From Sphingopyxis sp. 2PD (GTDB taxonomy: Bacteria; Pseudomonadota; Alphaproteobacteria; Sphingomonadales; Sphingomonadaceae), in assembly GCF_005503695.1 (NCBI RefSeq), contig NZ_SCMU01000003.1:124001-188000 (forward strand): a stretch of 64,000 nt of DNA, given 5' to 3'. Positions 17,361 through 25,476 of the stretch are shown piece by piece. The position numbers were made by a program, and so were the translations under genes. How positions within the stretch are numbered: position 1 is the first letter of the stretch; the number at the start of each line of letters is the position of its first letter. Under the pieces are notes generated by a model that made no database searches, was not told where the DNA came from, and saw only the letters and a program-made list of their open reading frames with translations.

Positions 17361-18749
17361 TCAATCCCCGGCAAAATCGAAGGCACTAACGCCTCGCTCG
17401 CCCTCGCGGAATCGCAAAGGCCGTCCCAGCGGCGGCATCGATCTTTGCACGCATCCGGTGCGCGTACAGCGGCGGCAGCCGAGTCCGGTCGGCGTCGCGG
17501 GGGATCGCATCAGGTCGATCCCGTGCGCGGCAACGAGCGGTGCCGCGACCTTTGCATCGACGCCGACGCACACCGCAAAGCGCGCGGGCGTACCGCTGCC
17601 TGTTGCGCCCGGCGCGGCGACGCTGCGGCTCTGCGTGAACCAGCGCGACCCGTCCTCCAGCTCGATCAGGTCGGCGATCACTTCGCCGGGTCGCGCGAAT
17701 GCTTCATGGACGCCCCACAGCGGACATCGCGCGTCACCATCGACCAGCGGCGACTGGCTCGCCCCGGCGTAACGCTTGCTGCCCTGCCCCGCGCGGTCGA
17801 TCCGCAGCATGAAAAAGGGCAGTCCGCGCGCGCCGACGCGCTGGAGCGTCGTCAGCCGGTGCGCGACCTGCTCATAGCCCGCACCGAAGCGCCGCTGGAG
17901 CAGCAGCAGGTCATAGCCGGTCGCGTCGCACGCCCGCAAAAACCGGCTGTACGGCATCATCAGCGCCGCGGCGAAATAATGGACCAGATGCCGCTCGAAC
18001 AGGCGCGCCGCCGCGGGTTCGGCGAACTCGGCGCCCGCGACCAGCGCGTCGATCTCGCCCTTCGCCTCGACCTGCGCCAATGTCGCCGCCGCCTGAAAGG
18101 TGCGCGAGGCGGGGCGGAGCAGCTCGTTCAGCATCAACTGCCGTGCGTGCCAGTCGAGCCAGCGCAGCCGGTCGGGCATGACGTCGCTCGGCAGGATGCG
18201 AATGCCCAGCTGGTGCCGCGTGCGCAAACGCTCTGCAATCGTGCCGTAAAGATCGCCGCCCGCCAGCCGCAGCTCGTCGGCCAGCTCCTCGGCCTTCGCG
18301 TCGAGGTCGGCAAAATGGTTGCGCCATTTTTCGATCGCACGGCGCACCGCGGCAACTTCGGGCGCTTCCTGCGACACATCGGCGCGCGCTTCGGGTGCCG
18401 CATCGAACAATCGCGCAAAGGCCGCGGCAGTCGCCGGCGCGCTCTGCAACCACTCCTCGACATCTTGCGCGCCGATCCCGAGGTCGGCGAAACGCGGGTC
18501 GGCGAGCCGCCGCCGTAACCCCGCCAACCCGCCCGGCACCTCTTCGCCGCCGAGTTTCGCCGCATCGAAATCGAAGCGTTCGGCCAGTCTGACGATGACC
18601 GTCGCGCTCAGCGGGCGCTGCCCATGCTCGATCAGGTTGAGATAGCTCGGCGAAATGTCGAGCGCCTCGGCCATTGCCGCCTGCGTCATTCCGGCATCGC
18701 GCCGCGCCCGCCGCACCGCCGCCCCTGCAAACACCCGCCGCTCGGCCAT
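17361..18749 (-). CDS. Short-chain fatty acyl-CoA regulator (RamB/ScfR-like HTH protein)
   Basis: 462 residues. XRE-type HTH at residues 8-65 (RARRDAGMTQAAMAEALDISPSYLN), a middle IrrE/ImmA-like domain in which the usual HExxH reads ERHLVHYFAAALMMPYSRFL, and a C-terminal DUF2083-type region ending in a cysteine cluster GCRRCTRTGCVQR. This matches RamB/ScfR regulators of acetate, propionate and glyoxylate genes. It is divergent from isocitrate lyase, 139 bases away, which strongly suggests that gene is its target. Loss of the metalloprotease HExxH is normal in this family. Confidence 0.88.
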   Translation of the reverse strand: MAERRVFAGAAVRRARRDAGMTQAAMAEALDISPSYLNLIEHGQRPLSATVIVRLAERFDFDAAKLGGEEVPGGLAGLRRRLADPRFADLGIGAQDVEEWLQSAPATAAAFARLFDAAPEARADVSQEAPEVAAVRRAIEKWRNHFADLDAKAEELADELRLAGGDLYGTIAERLRTRHQLGIRILPSDVMPDRLRWLDWHARQLMLNELLRPASRTFQAAATLAQVEAKGEIDALVAGAEFAEPAAARLFERHLVHYFAAALMMPYSRFLRACDATGYDLLLLQRRFGAGYEQVAHRLTTLQRVGARGLPFFMLRIDRAGQGSKRYAGASQSPLVDGDARCPLWGVHEAFARPGEVIADLIELEDGSRWFTQSRSVAAPGATGSGTPARFAVCVGVDAKVAAPLVAAHGIDLMRSPATPTGLGCRRCTRTGCVQRSMPPLGRPLRFREGERGVSAFDFAGD

Positions 18750-18762
18750 CGATGTAACTTTC

Positions 18763-18775
18763 TTTACTAGTTTAC
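18763..18775. promoter_or_regulatory. Direct repeat before the RamB-like gene
   Basis: TTTAC-TAG-TTTAC, 14 bases upstream of the regulator ATG on the reverse strand. It could be an autoregulatory site. Only the repeat is visible. Confidence 0.3.
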
Positions 18776-18815
18776 ATGATCATTAGCACCAGAACGGTAT
18801 ATTTCACAAATATTA

Positions 18816-18837
18816 TTGACAAAGCTTTTCACTTTGT
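18816..18837 (+). promoter_or_regulatory. Candidate aceA promoter element with overlapping operator
   Basis: A consensus -35 box TTGACA (18816-18821) runs into the perfect inverted repeat ACAAAG (18819-18824), seven bases, CTTTGT (18832-18837), about 50 bases before the isocitrate lyase ATG. A protein on this repeat would cover the promoter. The -10 region is not clear. Assignment to the divergent RamB-like protein is inference. Confidence 0.5.
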
Positions 18838-18888
18838 GCGGCACTTTCGCCACCTTCGGCCCATCACCTCTCCACAAGGATTCGAACG

Positions 18889-20481
18889 ATGGGCTACACC
18901 GAAGACATGGCGCAGGCAGGCCGCCTCATCCGCGATTATGATGGCACGTGGGACGGCATCAGCGGCGAAAGCGTCGCCCGCATGCGCGCCCAGAACAAGT
19001 TTCGCACTGGCCTCGACGTCGCCCGCTACACCGCGCGCATCATGCGCGCCGACATGGCCGCCTATGACGCCGACCCCGCGAACTACACCCAGTCGCTCGG
19101 CTGCTGGCACGGTTTCATTGCGCAGCAGAAGATGATCTCGATCAAGAAGCATTTCGGCACCGTCAAGGGCCGCTACATCTATCTCTCCGGCTGGATGATC
19201 GCCGCGCTGCGCAGCGAATTCGGTCCGCTGCCCGACCAGTCGATGCACGAAAAGACGAGCGTTCCGGCGCTGATCGAGGAAATCTACACCTTCCTCCGCC
19301 AGGCCGACGCGCGCGAGCTCGGCATGCTGTTCCGCGATCTCGACGCCGCGCGCGCCGAAGGCGACGAGCTCAAGGCGAAGCAGGTTCAGGCGGCGATCGA
19401 CAATCATGAAACGCACGTTGTGCCGATCATCGCCGACATCGACGCGGGCTTCGGCAACGCCGAAGCGACCTATCTTCTCGCCAAGAAAATGATCGAGGCG
19501 GGTGCCTGCGCGCTGCAAATCGAGAACCAGGTTTCCGACGAAAAGCAGTGCGGCCACCAGGACGGTAAGGTCACCGTGCCGCACGAGGATTTCATCGCGA
19601 AGATCCGCGCCTGCCGCTACGCCTTCATGGAACTCGGCGTCGAGGATGGCATCATCGTCACGCGCACCGACAGCCTCGGCGCGGGTCTGACCAAGCAGAT
19701 CGCCTTCTCTAAGGAGCCCGGCGACCTTGGCGACCAGTATAACAGCTATCTCGACTGCGAAGAGGTCGAAGGCGCGGGCAACCCGGGCGACGTGCTGATC
19801 AACCGCGACGGCAAGCTGATGCGCCCGAAGCGCCTGCCCTCAAACCTCTATCAGTTTCGCCCCGGAACCGGCGAGGACCGCTGCGTCATGGACTGCATCG
19901 CGAGCCTGCAGAACGGCGCCGACCTGCTTTGGATCGAGACCGAAAAGCCGCATATCGAACAGATCGCCGGCATGGTCGACCGCATCCGCGAAGTCGTCCC
20001 CAATGCGAAGCTGGCCTATAACAATTCGCCGAGCTTCAACTGGACGCTCAACTTCCGCCAGCAAGTGTTCGACGCCTGGCAGGCAGAGGGCAAGGATGTC
20101 AGCGCCTATGACCGCGCCAAGCTGATGAGCGTCGATTATGACGCGACCCCGCTCGGCGAAGAAGCCGACAACCGCATCCGCACCTTCCAGCGCGACGCCG
20201 CGAAGCGGGCGGGCATCTTCCACCACCTGATCACGCTGCCGACCTATCACACCGCGGCGCTCAGCACCGACAACCTCGCCAAGGAATATTTCGGCGACGA
20301 AGCGATGCTGGGTTACGTCAAGGGCGTTCAGCGTGCCGAGATCCGCCAGGGTATCGCCTGCGTGAAGCACCAGAATATGTCAGGCAGCGACATCGGCGAC
20401 GATCACAAGGAATATTTCGCCGGCGAAGCGGCGCTCAAGGCCGCGGGCAAGGACAATACGATGAACCAGTTCGCCGCCTGA
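18889..20481 (+). CDS. aceA: Isocitrate lyase (long form)
   Basis: 530 residues. Signature active-site block EKQCGHQDGK with the catalytic Cys at residue 221, preceded by the metal site IIADIDAGFGNAEATY (about 181-195). It splits isocitrate into glyoxylate and succinate, the first step of the glyoxylate shunt needed for growth on acetate or fatty acids. It belongs to the longer group with an insertion relative to the E. coli enzyme. CAAGGA lies nine bases before the ATG. Malate synthase is not in the window. A strong hairpin terminator follows. Confidence 0.95.
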   Translation: MGYTEDMAQAGRLIRDYDGTWDGISGESVARMRAQNKFRTGLDVARYTARIMRADMAAYDADPANYTQSLGCWHGFIAQQKMISIKKHFGTVKGRYIYLSGWMIAALRSEFGPLPDQSMHEKTSVPALIEEIYTFLRQADARELGMLFRDLDAARAEGDELKAKQVQAAIDNHETHVVPIIADIDAGFGNAEATYLLAKKMIEAGACALQIENQVSDEKQCGHQDGKVTVPHEDFIAKIRACRYAFMELGVEDGIIVTRTDSLGAGLTKQIAFSKEPGDLGDQYNSYLDCEEVEGAGNPGDVLINRDGKLMRPKRLPSNLYQFRPGTGEDRCVMDCIASLQNGADLLWIETEKPHIEQIAGMVDRIREVVPNAKLAYNNSPSFNWTLNFRQQVFDAWQAEGKDVSAYDRAKLMSVDYDATPLGEEADNRIRTFQRDAAKRAGIFHHLITLPTYHTAALSTDNLAKEYFGDEAMLGYVKGVQRAEIRQGIACVKHQNMSGSDIGDDHKEYFAGEAALKAAGKDNTMNQFAA

Positions 20482-20590
20482 CACGAGTTCGGCGCGAGCG
20501 GCCCGTTGCACCCGCTCGCGCCACCCCGCTTGGTGCGGGGGCTAGCGACCCAGCTCCCGCGCCTCCCGAGCTTTCCTGGGGAGGAAAGCC

Positions 20591-20631
20591 TGTCCGCCGG
20601 AAGCTTATACGGGCTTCCGGCGGACATTTTT
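20591..20631 (+). terminator. Rho-independent terminator of aceA
   Basis: Perfect 14-base arms TGTCCGCCGGAAGC (20591-20604) and its complement (20613-20626), eight-base loop, then five T (20627-20631). The terC stop codon on the other strand falls in the T-run, so the hairpin ends aceA transcription toward the convergent gene. Confidence 0.9.
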
Positions 20632-21616
20632 ATTGCGGCAGGACCGCTTCCTCGTCGCGCGTCTTGACCAGCGACCAGATCACGCCGCCCGCGATGAGCG
20701 CGACGGTCACGCCCAGGCTGACCAGCGGCGGGAATTTGTCGCCGCCGAGGATGAAATCGGCGACGAAGATCTTCGACCCGATGAACACCAGTACCAGCGC
20801 GAGCGCATATTTGAGGTAATGGAAACGGTGCACCATCGCCGACAGCGCGAAATAGAGCGCGCGCAGGCCGAGGATCGCCATGATGTTCGAAGTATAGACG
20901 ATGAAGGTATCGGTGGTGATCGCAAAGATCGCCGGCACGCTGTCGACCGCGAACACGAGGTCGGCGAGGTTGATGACGACGAGCGCGAGGAACAAGGGCG
21001 TTGCCGCCAGTACCAGCTTGCCGGTCTTGCTGTCCGGCACACGCACAAAGAATTTCTCGCCGTGCAGCTCGTTGGTGATCGGGATATGGCGCGACAGCCA
21101 TTTGACCACCGGGTTGCCCGCGACGTCCATCGGCTTGTCGCCCGCGAACAGCATCTTGATCCCCGTGAACACCAGGAACGCGGCGAACACATAGAGCAGC
21201 CACTCATATTCGGTGACCAGCGCCGCGCCGCCCGCGATCATGATCCCGCGCAGCACGATCACTGCGACAATGCCCCACAACAGCGCGCGATACTGGTAGC
21301 GCGGCGGGATCGCGAAGGTGGCGAAGATCAGCGAGATGACGAAGATGTTGTCGATCGATAGCGCCTTCTCGATAAAGAAGCCGGTGTAATATTGCAGCCC
21401 CGCCTCGCCGCCTTTCGCGGCCCATACCCAGGCGCCGAACGCCATCGCGATGCCGATATAGAGCGCCGAGAGCTTCAGGCTCTCGCCGATCCCCATTTCC
21501 TTGTTTTCCTTGTTCAGGATGCCAAGGTCAAAGGCGGTGAGCGCCACGACCAGCGCGATGAACGCCAGCCAGAACCAGGCCGGGGTGCCCAGCCAGTCGG
21601 CAAACAGAAATTCCAT
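20630..21616 (-). CDS. TerC/Alx family integral membrane protein
   Basis: 328 residues, about nine membrane helices. Conserved acidic membrane motifs of the TerC family are present: LTAFDLGILN (about residue 28), EKALSIDNIFVISLI (about 83-97) and VFAVDSVPAIFAITTDTFIVYTSN (about 200-222). Family members export manganese, often to load secreted enzymes, or take part in tellurite resistance. GGGA precedes the ATG. A DUF465 gene lies 73 bases upstream in the same direction and may share the transcript. Confidence 0.9.
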   Translation of the reverse strand: MEFLFADWLGTPAWFWLAFIALVVALTAFDLGILNKENKEMGIGESLKLSALYIGIAMAFGAWVWAAKGGEAGLQYYTGFFIEKALSIDNIFVISLIFATFAIPPRYQYRALLWGIVAVIVLRGIMIAGGAALVTEYEWLLYVFAAFLVFTGIKMLFAGDKPMDVAGNPVVKWLSRHIPITNELHGEKFFVRVPDSKTGKLVLAATPLFLALVVINLADLVFAVDSVPAIFAITTDTFIVYTSNIMAILGLRALYFALSAMVHRFHYLKYALALVLVFIGSKIFVADFILGGDKFPPLVSLGVTVALIAGGVIWSLVKTRDEEAVLPQ

Positions 21617-21689
21617 GGTGATAGTCCCTGGTGAACGCCAGAAAGCGCCGCCCCGGCGGGACGACGCTTCCGGTCTTGATTAGGATGGA

Positions 21690-21872
21690 TTAGCGCGCGA
21701 GCGCCGGACGCAGCGAAATCGCCGCCAGGCGCCGCTTGACCGCAAGCTTCAGCGTCTTCAGCCGCAGCAGGCGGAACGGATCGGCCCCGCGCCGCCGCGC
21801 CTCGCGCCGCGCCGCCTCGTCCAGCTGGCGATGCAGCAGGGTCAGCCGATAGAGATTGGGATTAAGCGTCAT
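21690..21872 (-). CDS. DUF465 / YdcH family small protein
   Basis: 60 residues, mostly basic helix: NPNLYRLTLLHRQLDEAARR, then FRLLRLKTLKLAVKRRLAAI. This is the DUF465/YdcH pattern (a leading helix, a short break, then LKxxKLxxKxxL). Function of the family is unknown. A strong AGGAGG nine bases before the ATG supports it as a real gene. It lies directly upstream of terC. Confidence 0.75.
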   Translation of the reverse strand: MTLNPNLYRLTLLHRQLDEAARREARRRGADPFRLLRLKTLKLAVKRRLAAISLRPALAR

Positions 21873-21903
21873 GAAAATGGGCCTCCTGATTGAAAATCAA
21901 GCA

Positions 21904-21971
21904 GGTGACGCCGATGCCGGACCCGGGTGTAAGGGGGGAGGTAGGCCCAGAGCATCGGTGTCACCCGATGC
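21904..21971. other. Structured non-coding stretch between DUF465 and crotonase genes
   Basis: Two nested pairings share one arm: GGTGACGCCGATGC (21904-21917) with GCATCGGTGTCACC (21952-21965), all paired on the + strand if one G-U is allowed, and a local hairpin GCATCGG (21952-21958) with CCGATGC (21965-21971). These exclude each other, as in a switch. The + strand also has GGGGGGAGGTAGG (about 21932-21945) and, after the hairpin, GGTCCGACATCACG (about 21972-21986), reminiscent of manganese riboswitch elements. It reads away from terC, so identity is open. Confidence 0.35.
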
Positions 21972-22135
21972 GGTCCGACATCACGTGGCAGGAAAAATCC
22001 CGCCGACGCCAGAGGGGCCCGGCCCGCATACGTAAGATTTAGGTGGGGAATATGACCGTTTCAAGACCCTGCCCGACCATGCTAGCCCAAAAAAATGCCG
22101 ATCCCGGCGACAGCCCGGCAACAAGGGAGGTTTGA

Positions 22136-22903
22136 TTGTCCGTCGTCATCACCCGCGATGGCCCCGTCACCATCGTCACCATCGACCGTCCCGCGCGCCG
22201 AAACGCGGTCGATCCCGACACAGCCGCCGCGCTGCGCGCTTCGTTCGCCGACTTTGCCGACGACAGTGAAGCGCGCGTCGCGATACTCACCGGCAGCGAC
22301 CGGCATTTTTGCGCCGGCTTCGACCTCAATGCCGTCGGCGCCTCGCGCTACGACCCCGACGGCCCTGGCCCGATGGGGCCGACGCGGATGCTGCTGGGCA
22401 AGCCGGTGATCGCCGCGGTCGAGGGCCACGCAGTCGCGGGCGGGCTTGAACTCGCGCTGTGGTGCGACCTGCGCGTCGCCGCGGCCAGCGCGGTGTTCGG
22501 CGTCTATTGCCGCCGCTGGGGCGTGCCGCTGATCGACGGCGGCACCGTCCGCCTGCCGCGCATTGTCGGGCAAGGCCGCGCGCTCGACATGATCCTGACC
22601 GGGCGCCCGGTCGACGCTGCCGAAGCCCAGCGCATCGGCCTCGCCGACCGCGTCGTCCCCGACGGCGAAGCGCTGTCCGCCGCGATCACCCTCGCCAAAC
22701 AGATCGCTGCCTTTCCGCAATTGTGCATGACCAGCGACCGGCTGAGCGTTTACGGCCAATGGGATTTCGACCTTGAAGGCGCGCTGGCTCAGGAAGCCCA
22801 TGCCGGGGTCGCACCCTTGCGCGAAGGCGCCGCGGCGGGAGCGAAACGCTTTACCGAGGGGGCGGGCCGCGGTGGTAGTTTCACGGATGCCAAGTGCGAA
22901 TGA
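22136..22903 (+). CDS. Enoyl-CoA hydratase/isomerase (crotonase) family protein
   Basis: 255 residues from a TTG start with a very good site AGGGAGG five bases upstream. Crotonase landmarks: the first oxyanion loop HFCAGFDLNAVG (about 59-70) and the second, GHAVAGGLELAL (about 97-108). The usual catalytic Glu-containing stretch (GxxPExGG) reads RRWGVPLIDGGTVRLPR, so the second glutamate is missing and it may not be a true hydratase. It acts on an unknown acyl-CoA. It stands alone on the + strand. Confidence 0.85.
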   Translation: MSVVITRDGPVTIVTIDRPARRNAVDPDTAAALRASFADFADDSEARVAILTGSDRHFCAGFDLNAVGASRYDPDGPGPMGPTRMLLGKPVIAAVEGHAVAGGLELALWCDLRVAAASAVFGVYCRRWGVPLIDGGTVRLPRIVGQGRALDMILTGRPVDAAEAQRIGLADRVVPDGEALSAAITLAKQIAAFPQLCMTSDRLSVYGQWDFDLEGALAQEAHAGVAPLREGAAAGAKRFTEGAGRGGSFTDAKCE

Positions 22904-23060
22904 CGACCGAAACTTAGGATGCCGCACCTGATTTGCCGCCCACGGCGTGTTGCAACGTAGCGGAAAGTCACAGGGCGACCCGATGGGCAAGTCGGGTGCC
23001 GAAGTTGGGCGGGCGTTGCTAGCCTGCGCGATCGACGGATGAGACCAAAATCAGGGTCCA

Positions 23061-23885
23061 TCAATCGATTCGATTGAAATGGGTCGTTTCCAGATTTTGC
23101 CGAGTGTCGACGGACCACACGATTGTTTCGGTCATCGACTTCATATCCTTGGCAACGGTGTAGACGCGCGTCGACACGCGCTCGCCGGCCTTTCCCAAAG
23201 TCATGACCAATGTATCGGGCGCCGGCTGCCGCAGGGCAACGCTGTCGATGATATCCATATTGCCGTTGACCGGCACCGGGATGCCATCAAGCGCAGCGAT
23301 GGATTCGGCGCGCTTGGTGCTGCCGTCAGGCGCGACGATTTCGACCAGCGTCGTCCATTTTCCGTCCTGCGCGGCGCGGAACGTGATGACGACCCGCTGC
23401 GGGCGTTCGCGTCCCGGCATGAGCGACGCATCCAGCGCCCAGCTGCCGACGAGCGGCATGGGCTGGGATGCGGTACCGTAAGCGGCGCGCGCTTGTACGA
23501 ACTGATCGGCCGAAGGCGCAGTGGCAACCATCAATCCCGCGGCGGCCAAGACAATTGTGATAAACATGACGATCATTCCTTTCGAGCCGCGAACCCGGAC
23601 GGTTGCGGTGTGCGCCAAGTTCTTCACTACGAAACGCGACGTCGAAAGATCGATATTTTCGTCACAAGTTTTTTGGATATCCAAAAGCCGCGCTAACTCA
23701 CGGCTGCTGCCGACACCTGTCTTGCGGCGCGCCGATCGCAATCGCTCGTTGATCGAGGTTTCTGAACGTCCCAGTCGCGCTGCTATCGTCTTGACGGTGT
23801 GGCCCGCAACCAACAGACGCAGAATTTCCATTTCCCGATCGGTGAGACACGCGGACAAGCCTGGAGCAGGTTCATGGATAGACAT
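23061..23885 (-). CDS. Membrane-anchored LuxR-type HTH protein with a periplasmic domain
   Basis: 274 residues in three parts: a LuxR/GerE-type HTH at 13-68 (LTDREMEILRLLVAGHTVKTI, SETSINERLRSARRKTGVGS), a short linker, one membrane helix at about 104-123 (MIVMFITIVLAAAGLMVATA), and a C-terminal region of about 150 residues that would be outside the inner membrane and reads as beta-rich (GSWALDASLMPGRERPQRVV). This is a one-component, ToxR-like topology but with a LuxR-type DNA-binding domain. I do not recognise the outer domain. The gene looks less GC-biased than its neighbours and stands alone. Confidence 0.7.
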   Translation of the reverse strand: MSIHEPAPGLSACLTDREMEILRLLVAGHTVKTIAARLGRSETSINERLRSARRKTGVGSSRELARLLDIQKTCDENIDLSTSRFVVKNLAHTATVRVRGSKGMIVMFITIVLAAAGLMVATAPSADQFVQARAAYGTASQPMPLVGSWALDASLMPGRERPQRVVITFRAAQDGKWTTLVEIVAPDGSTKRAESIAALDGIPVPVNGNMDIIDSVALRQPAPDTLVMTLGKAGERVSTRVYTVAKDMKSMTETIVWSVDTRQNLETTHFNRID

Positions 23886-24001
23886 GTCATTTGCTCACCA
23901 CAGCCTCAGGAACAGGTCCATCCCAATAAATTTGGAAAACGACGCCAACGCCGGATTGACCATATGGGGAACATGGTGTCGGAAAAGGTCGGCTTCTCCT
24001 G

Positions 24002-25327
24002 TTAGGCCTTGGTCAAAAGCTTCATCGCCATCGCCGTCAGCGCCTCGGTCGCGGTCGAAATTACCGCCGGGGCATCGGGCGCCCAGAAGGGCGAGTGCAG
24101 GCTGGGCAGCGTCCGCCCTTCCTTCTTCGCCGCGTCATATTCGGCCTGCGGCACCCCGCCGACCCAGATGATCAGGCTTTTGATGTCCTTGTCGTCGCGC
24201 GCAAAGCGGCCGAAATCTTCGCCGCCCATCACCGGCGGCACCTGGACCACACGCTTGTCGCCGAAACTGATTTTCAGATACGCCGCCATCTCCTCGGTGA
24301 AATCGGGAGTGTTGAAGGTGGAGGGGGTATATTCGTCCTTTTGTACGGTCACGACCGGCATCTTGTCCTCCGGAACTCCCGCCGCAATCGCCTCGCCCTT
24401 GGCGACGCGCGCAATGCCGTCGAGCAGATGTTCGCGCACCGCATCGGTGTAGCTGCGCACCGTCAGTTGCAGCTTTGCTTCGTCCGAAATGATGTTGTGC
24501 TTCGCCCCGGCGTGAAAGCTGCCGACGGTCACCACCGCGCTGTCGAGCGGGCTGATCTCGCGCGATACCAATGTCTGCAATGTCGACACGATGCGGCTGG
24601 CCAGCACGATCGGGTCCTTGGTCGTTTGCGGATAGGCGCCGTGGCCGCCGACGCCCTTGACCAAGATATCGACGCTGTCGACATTGGCGAGCGCATAGCC
24701 CGGCGTATAGCCGATCACCCCAGCAGGAAACTGCGCCGCGTCGTGGAACGCGAGGGCATATTGGGGCTTGGGAAAGCGCGTATAAAGCCCGTCCGCCAGC
24801 ATCATCCGCGCCCCGGCGCCGCGTTCCTCGGCGGGCTGGCCGATCATCACCAGCGTCCCCGACCAATTCGCCTTGTTCGCCGCCATCAGCCGCGCGACGC
24901 CCACCCACGCGGTCATATGCGTGTCGTGGCCGCAGGCGTGCATTACGCCGGTCTCGACGCCATCCGCGGTGGTCACGCGTATCTTGGACGCGCCCGGCAG
25001 CCCCGTCTGTTCGGTCACCGGCAGCCCGTCCATGTCGGCGCGAACCATGACGACCGGCCCGGGGCCGTTCTTCATCACCGCAACGATGCCGGTGCCGCCG
25101 ACCTTCTCGGTCACCTCAAACCCCAGCTTGCGCGCTTCGGCCGCAAGGATGCCCGCCGAGCGGACCTCCATGAAGCTGAGTTCGGGGTTGGCGTGCAAAT
25201 CGTCGTAAATTTTCATCAGCGACGGCATCTGCTTCTGCACTTCGCTGCCGAGCTGCTGCGCCGCCACGGGGGTGGCCCCCACTGTTATCAGCGCCAGCGC
25301 CGCGGCGCCCGTCCATAAGTTCTGCAT
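24002..25327 (-). CDS. Secreted M20 family amidohydrolase (M20D, hippurate hydrolase-like)
   Basis: 441 residues from the ATG at 25327, with AGGGGA seven bases upstream; other in-frame starts run back into a palindromic repeat. Signal peptide MQNLWTGAAALALITVGATP followed by VAAQQ. Metal ligands of the M20D group are present: MHACGHDTHM (about 131-140), GQPAEERGAGA, AFHDAAQFPAG, MGGEDFG and the final PSLHSPFWAPD. These enzymes cleave N-acyl amino acids or similar amides with two metal ions, here in the periplasm. Confidence 0.9.
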   Translation of the reverse strand: MQNLWTGAAALALITVGATPVAAQQLGSEVQKQMPSLMKIYDDLHANPELSFMEVRSAGILAAEARKLGFEVTEKVGGTGIVAVMKNGPGPVVMVRADMDGLPVTEQTGLPGASKIRVTTADGVETGVMHACGHDTHMTAWVGVARLMAANKANWSGTLVMIGQPAEERGAGARMMLADGLYTRFPKPQYALAFHDAAQFPAGVIGYTPGYALANVDSVDILVKGVGGHGAYPQTTKDPIVLASRIVSTLQTLVSREISPLDSAVVTVGSFHAGAKHNIISDEAKLQLTVRSYTDAVREHLLDGIARVAKGEAIAAGVPEDKMPVVTVQKDEYTPSTFNTPDFTEEMAAYLKISFGDKRVVQVPPVMGGEDFGRFARDDKDIKSLIIWVGGVPQAEYDAAKKEGRTLPSLHSPFWAPDAPAVISTATEALTAMAMKLLTKA

Positions 25328-25368
25328 CGTCATTCCCCTGTACCAATCTCTGATGAGCCGACTCTGTT

Positions 25369-25448
25369 CCGTTCGTGTCGAGCGAAGTCGAGACACCCCG
25401 CAGCGTAGCACGCCCCAAGCGTGTCTCGACTTCGCTCGACACGAACGG
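25369..25448. repeat. Palindromic repeat family B, intergenic copy
   Basis: Inverted arms 25369-25396 and 25421-25448 with the core CGAGCGAAGTCGAGAC, between the DUF4893 gene and the start of the M20 gene, 40 bases before the M20 start codon. It is therefore in the likely promoter or leader of that gene. Confidence 0.88.
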
Positions 25449-25476
25449 GAAAACGGAGAATCCCCCCTAGATTCTC

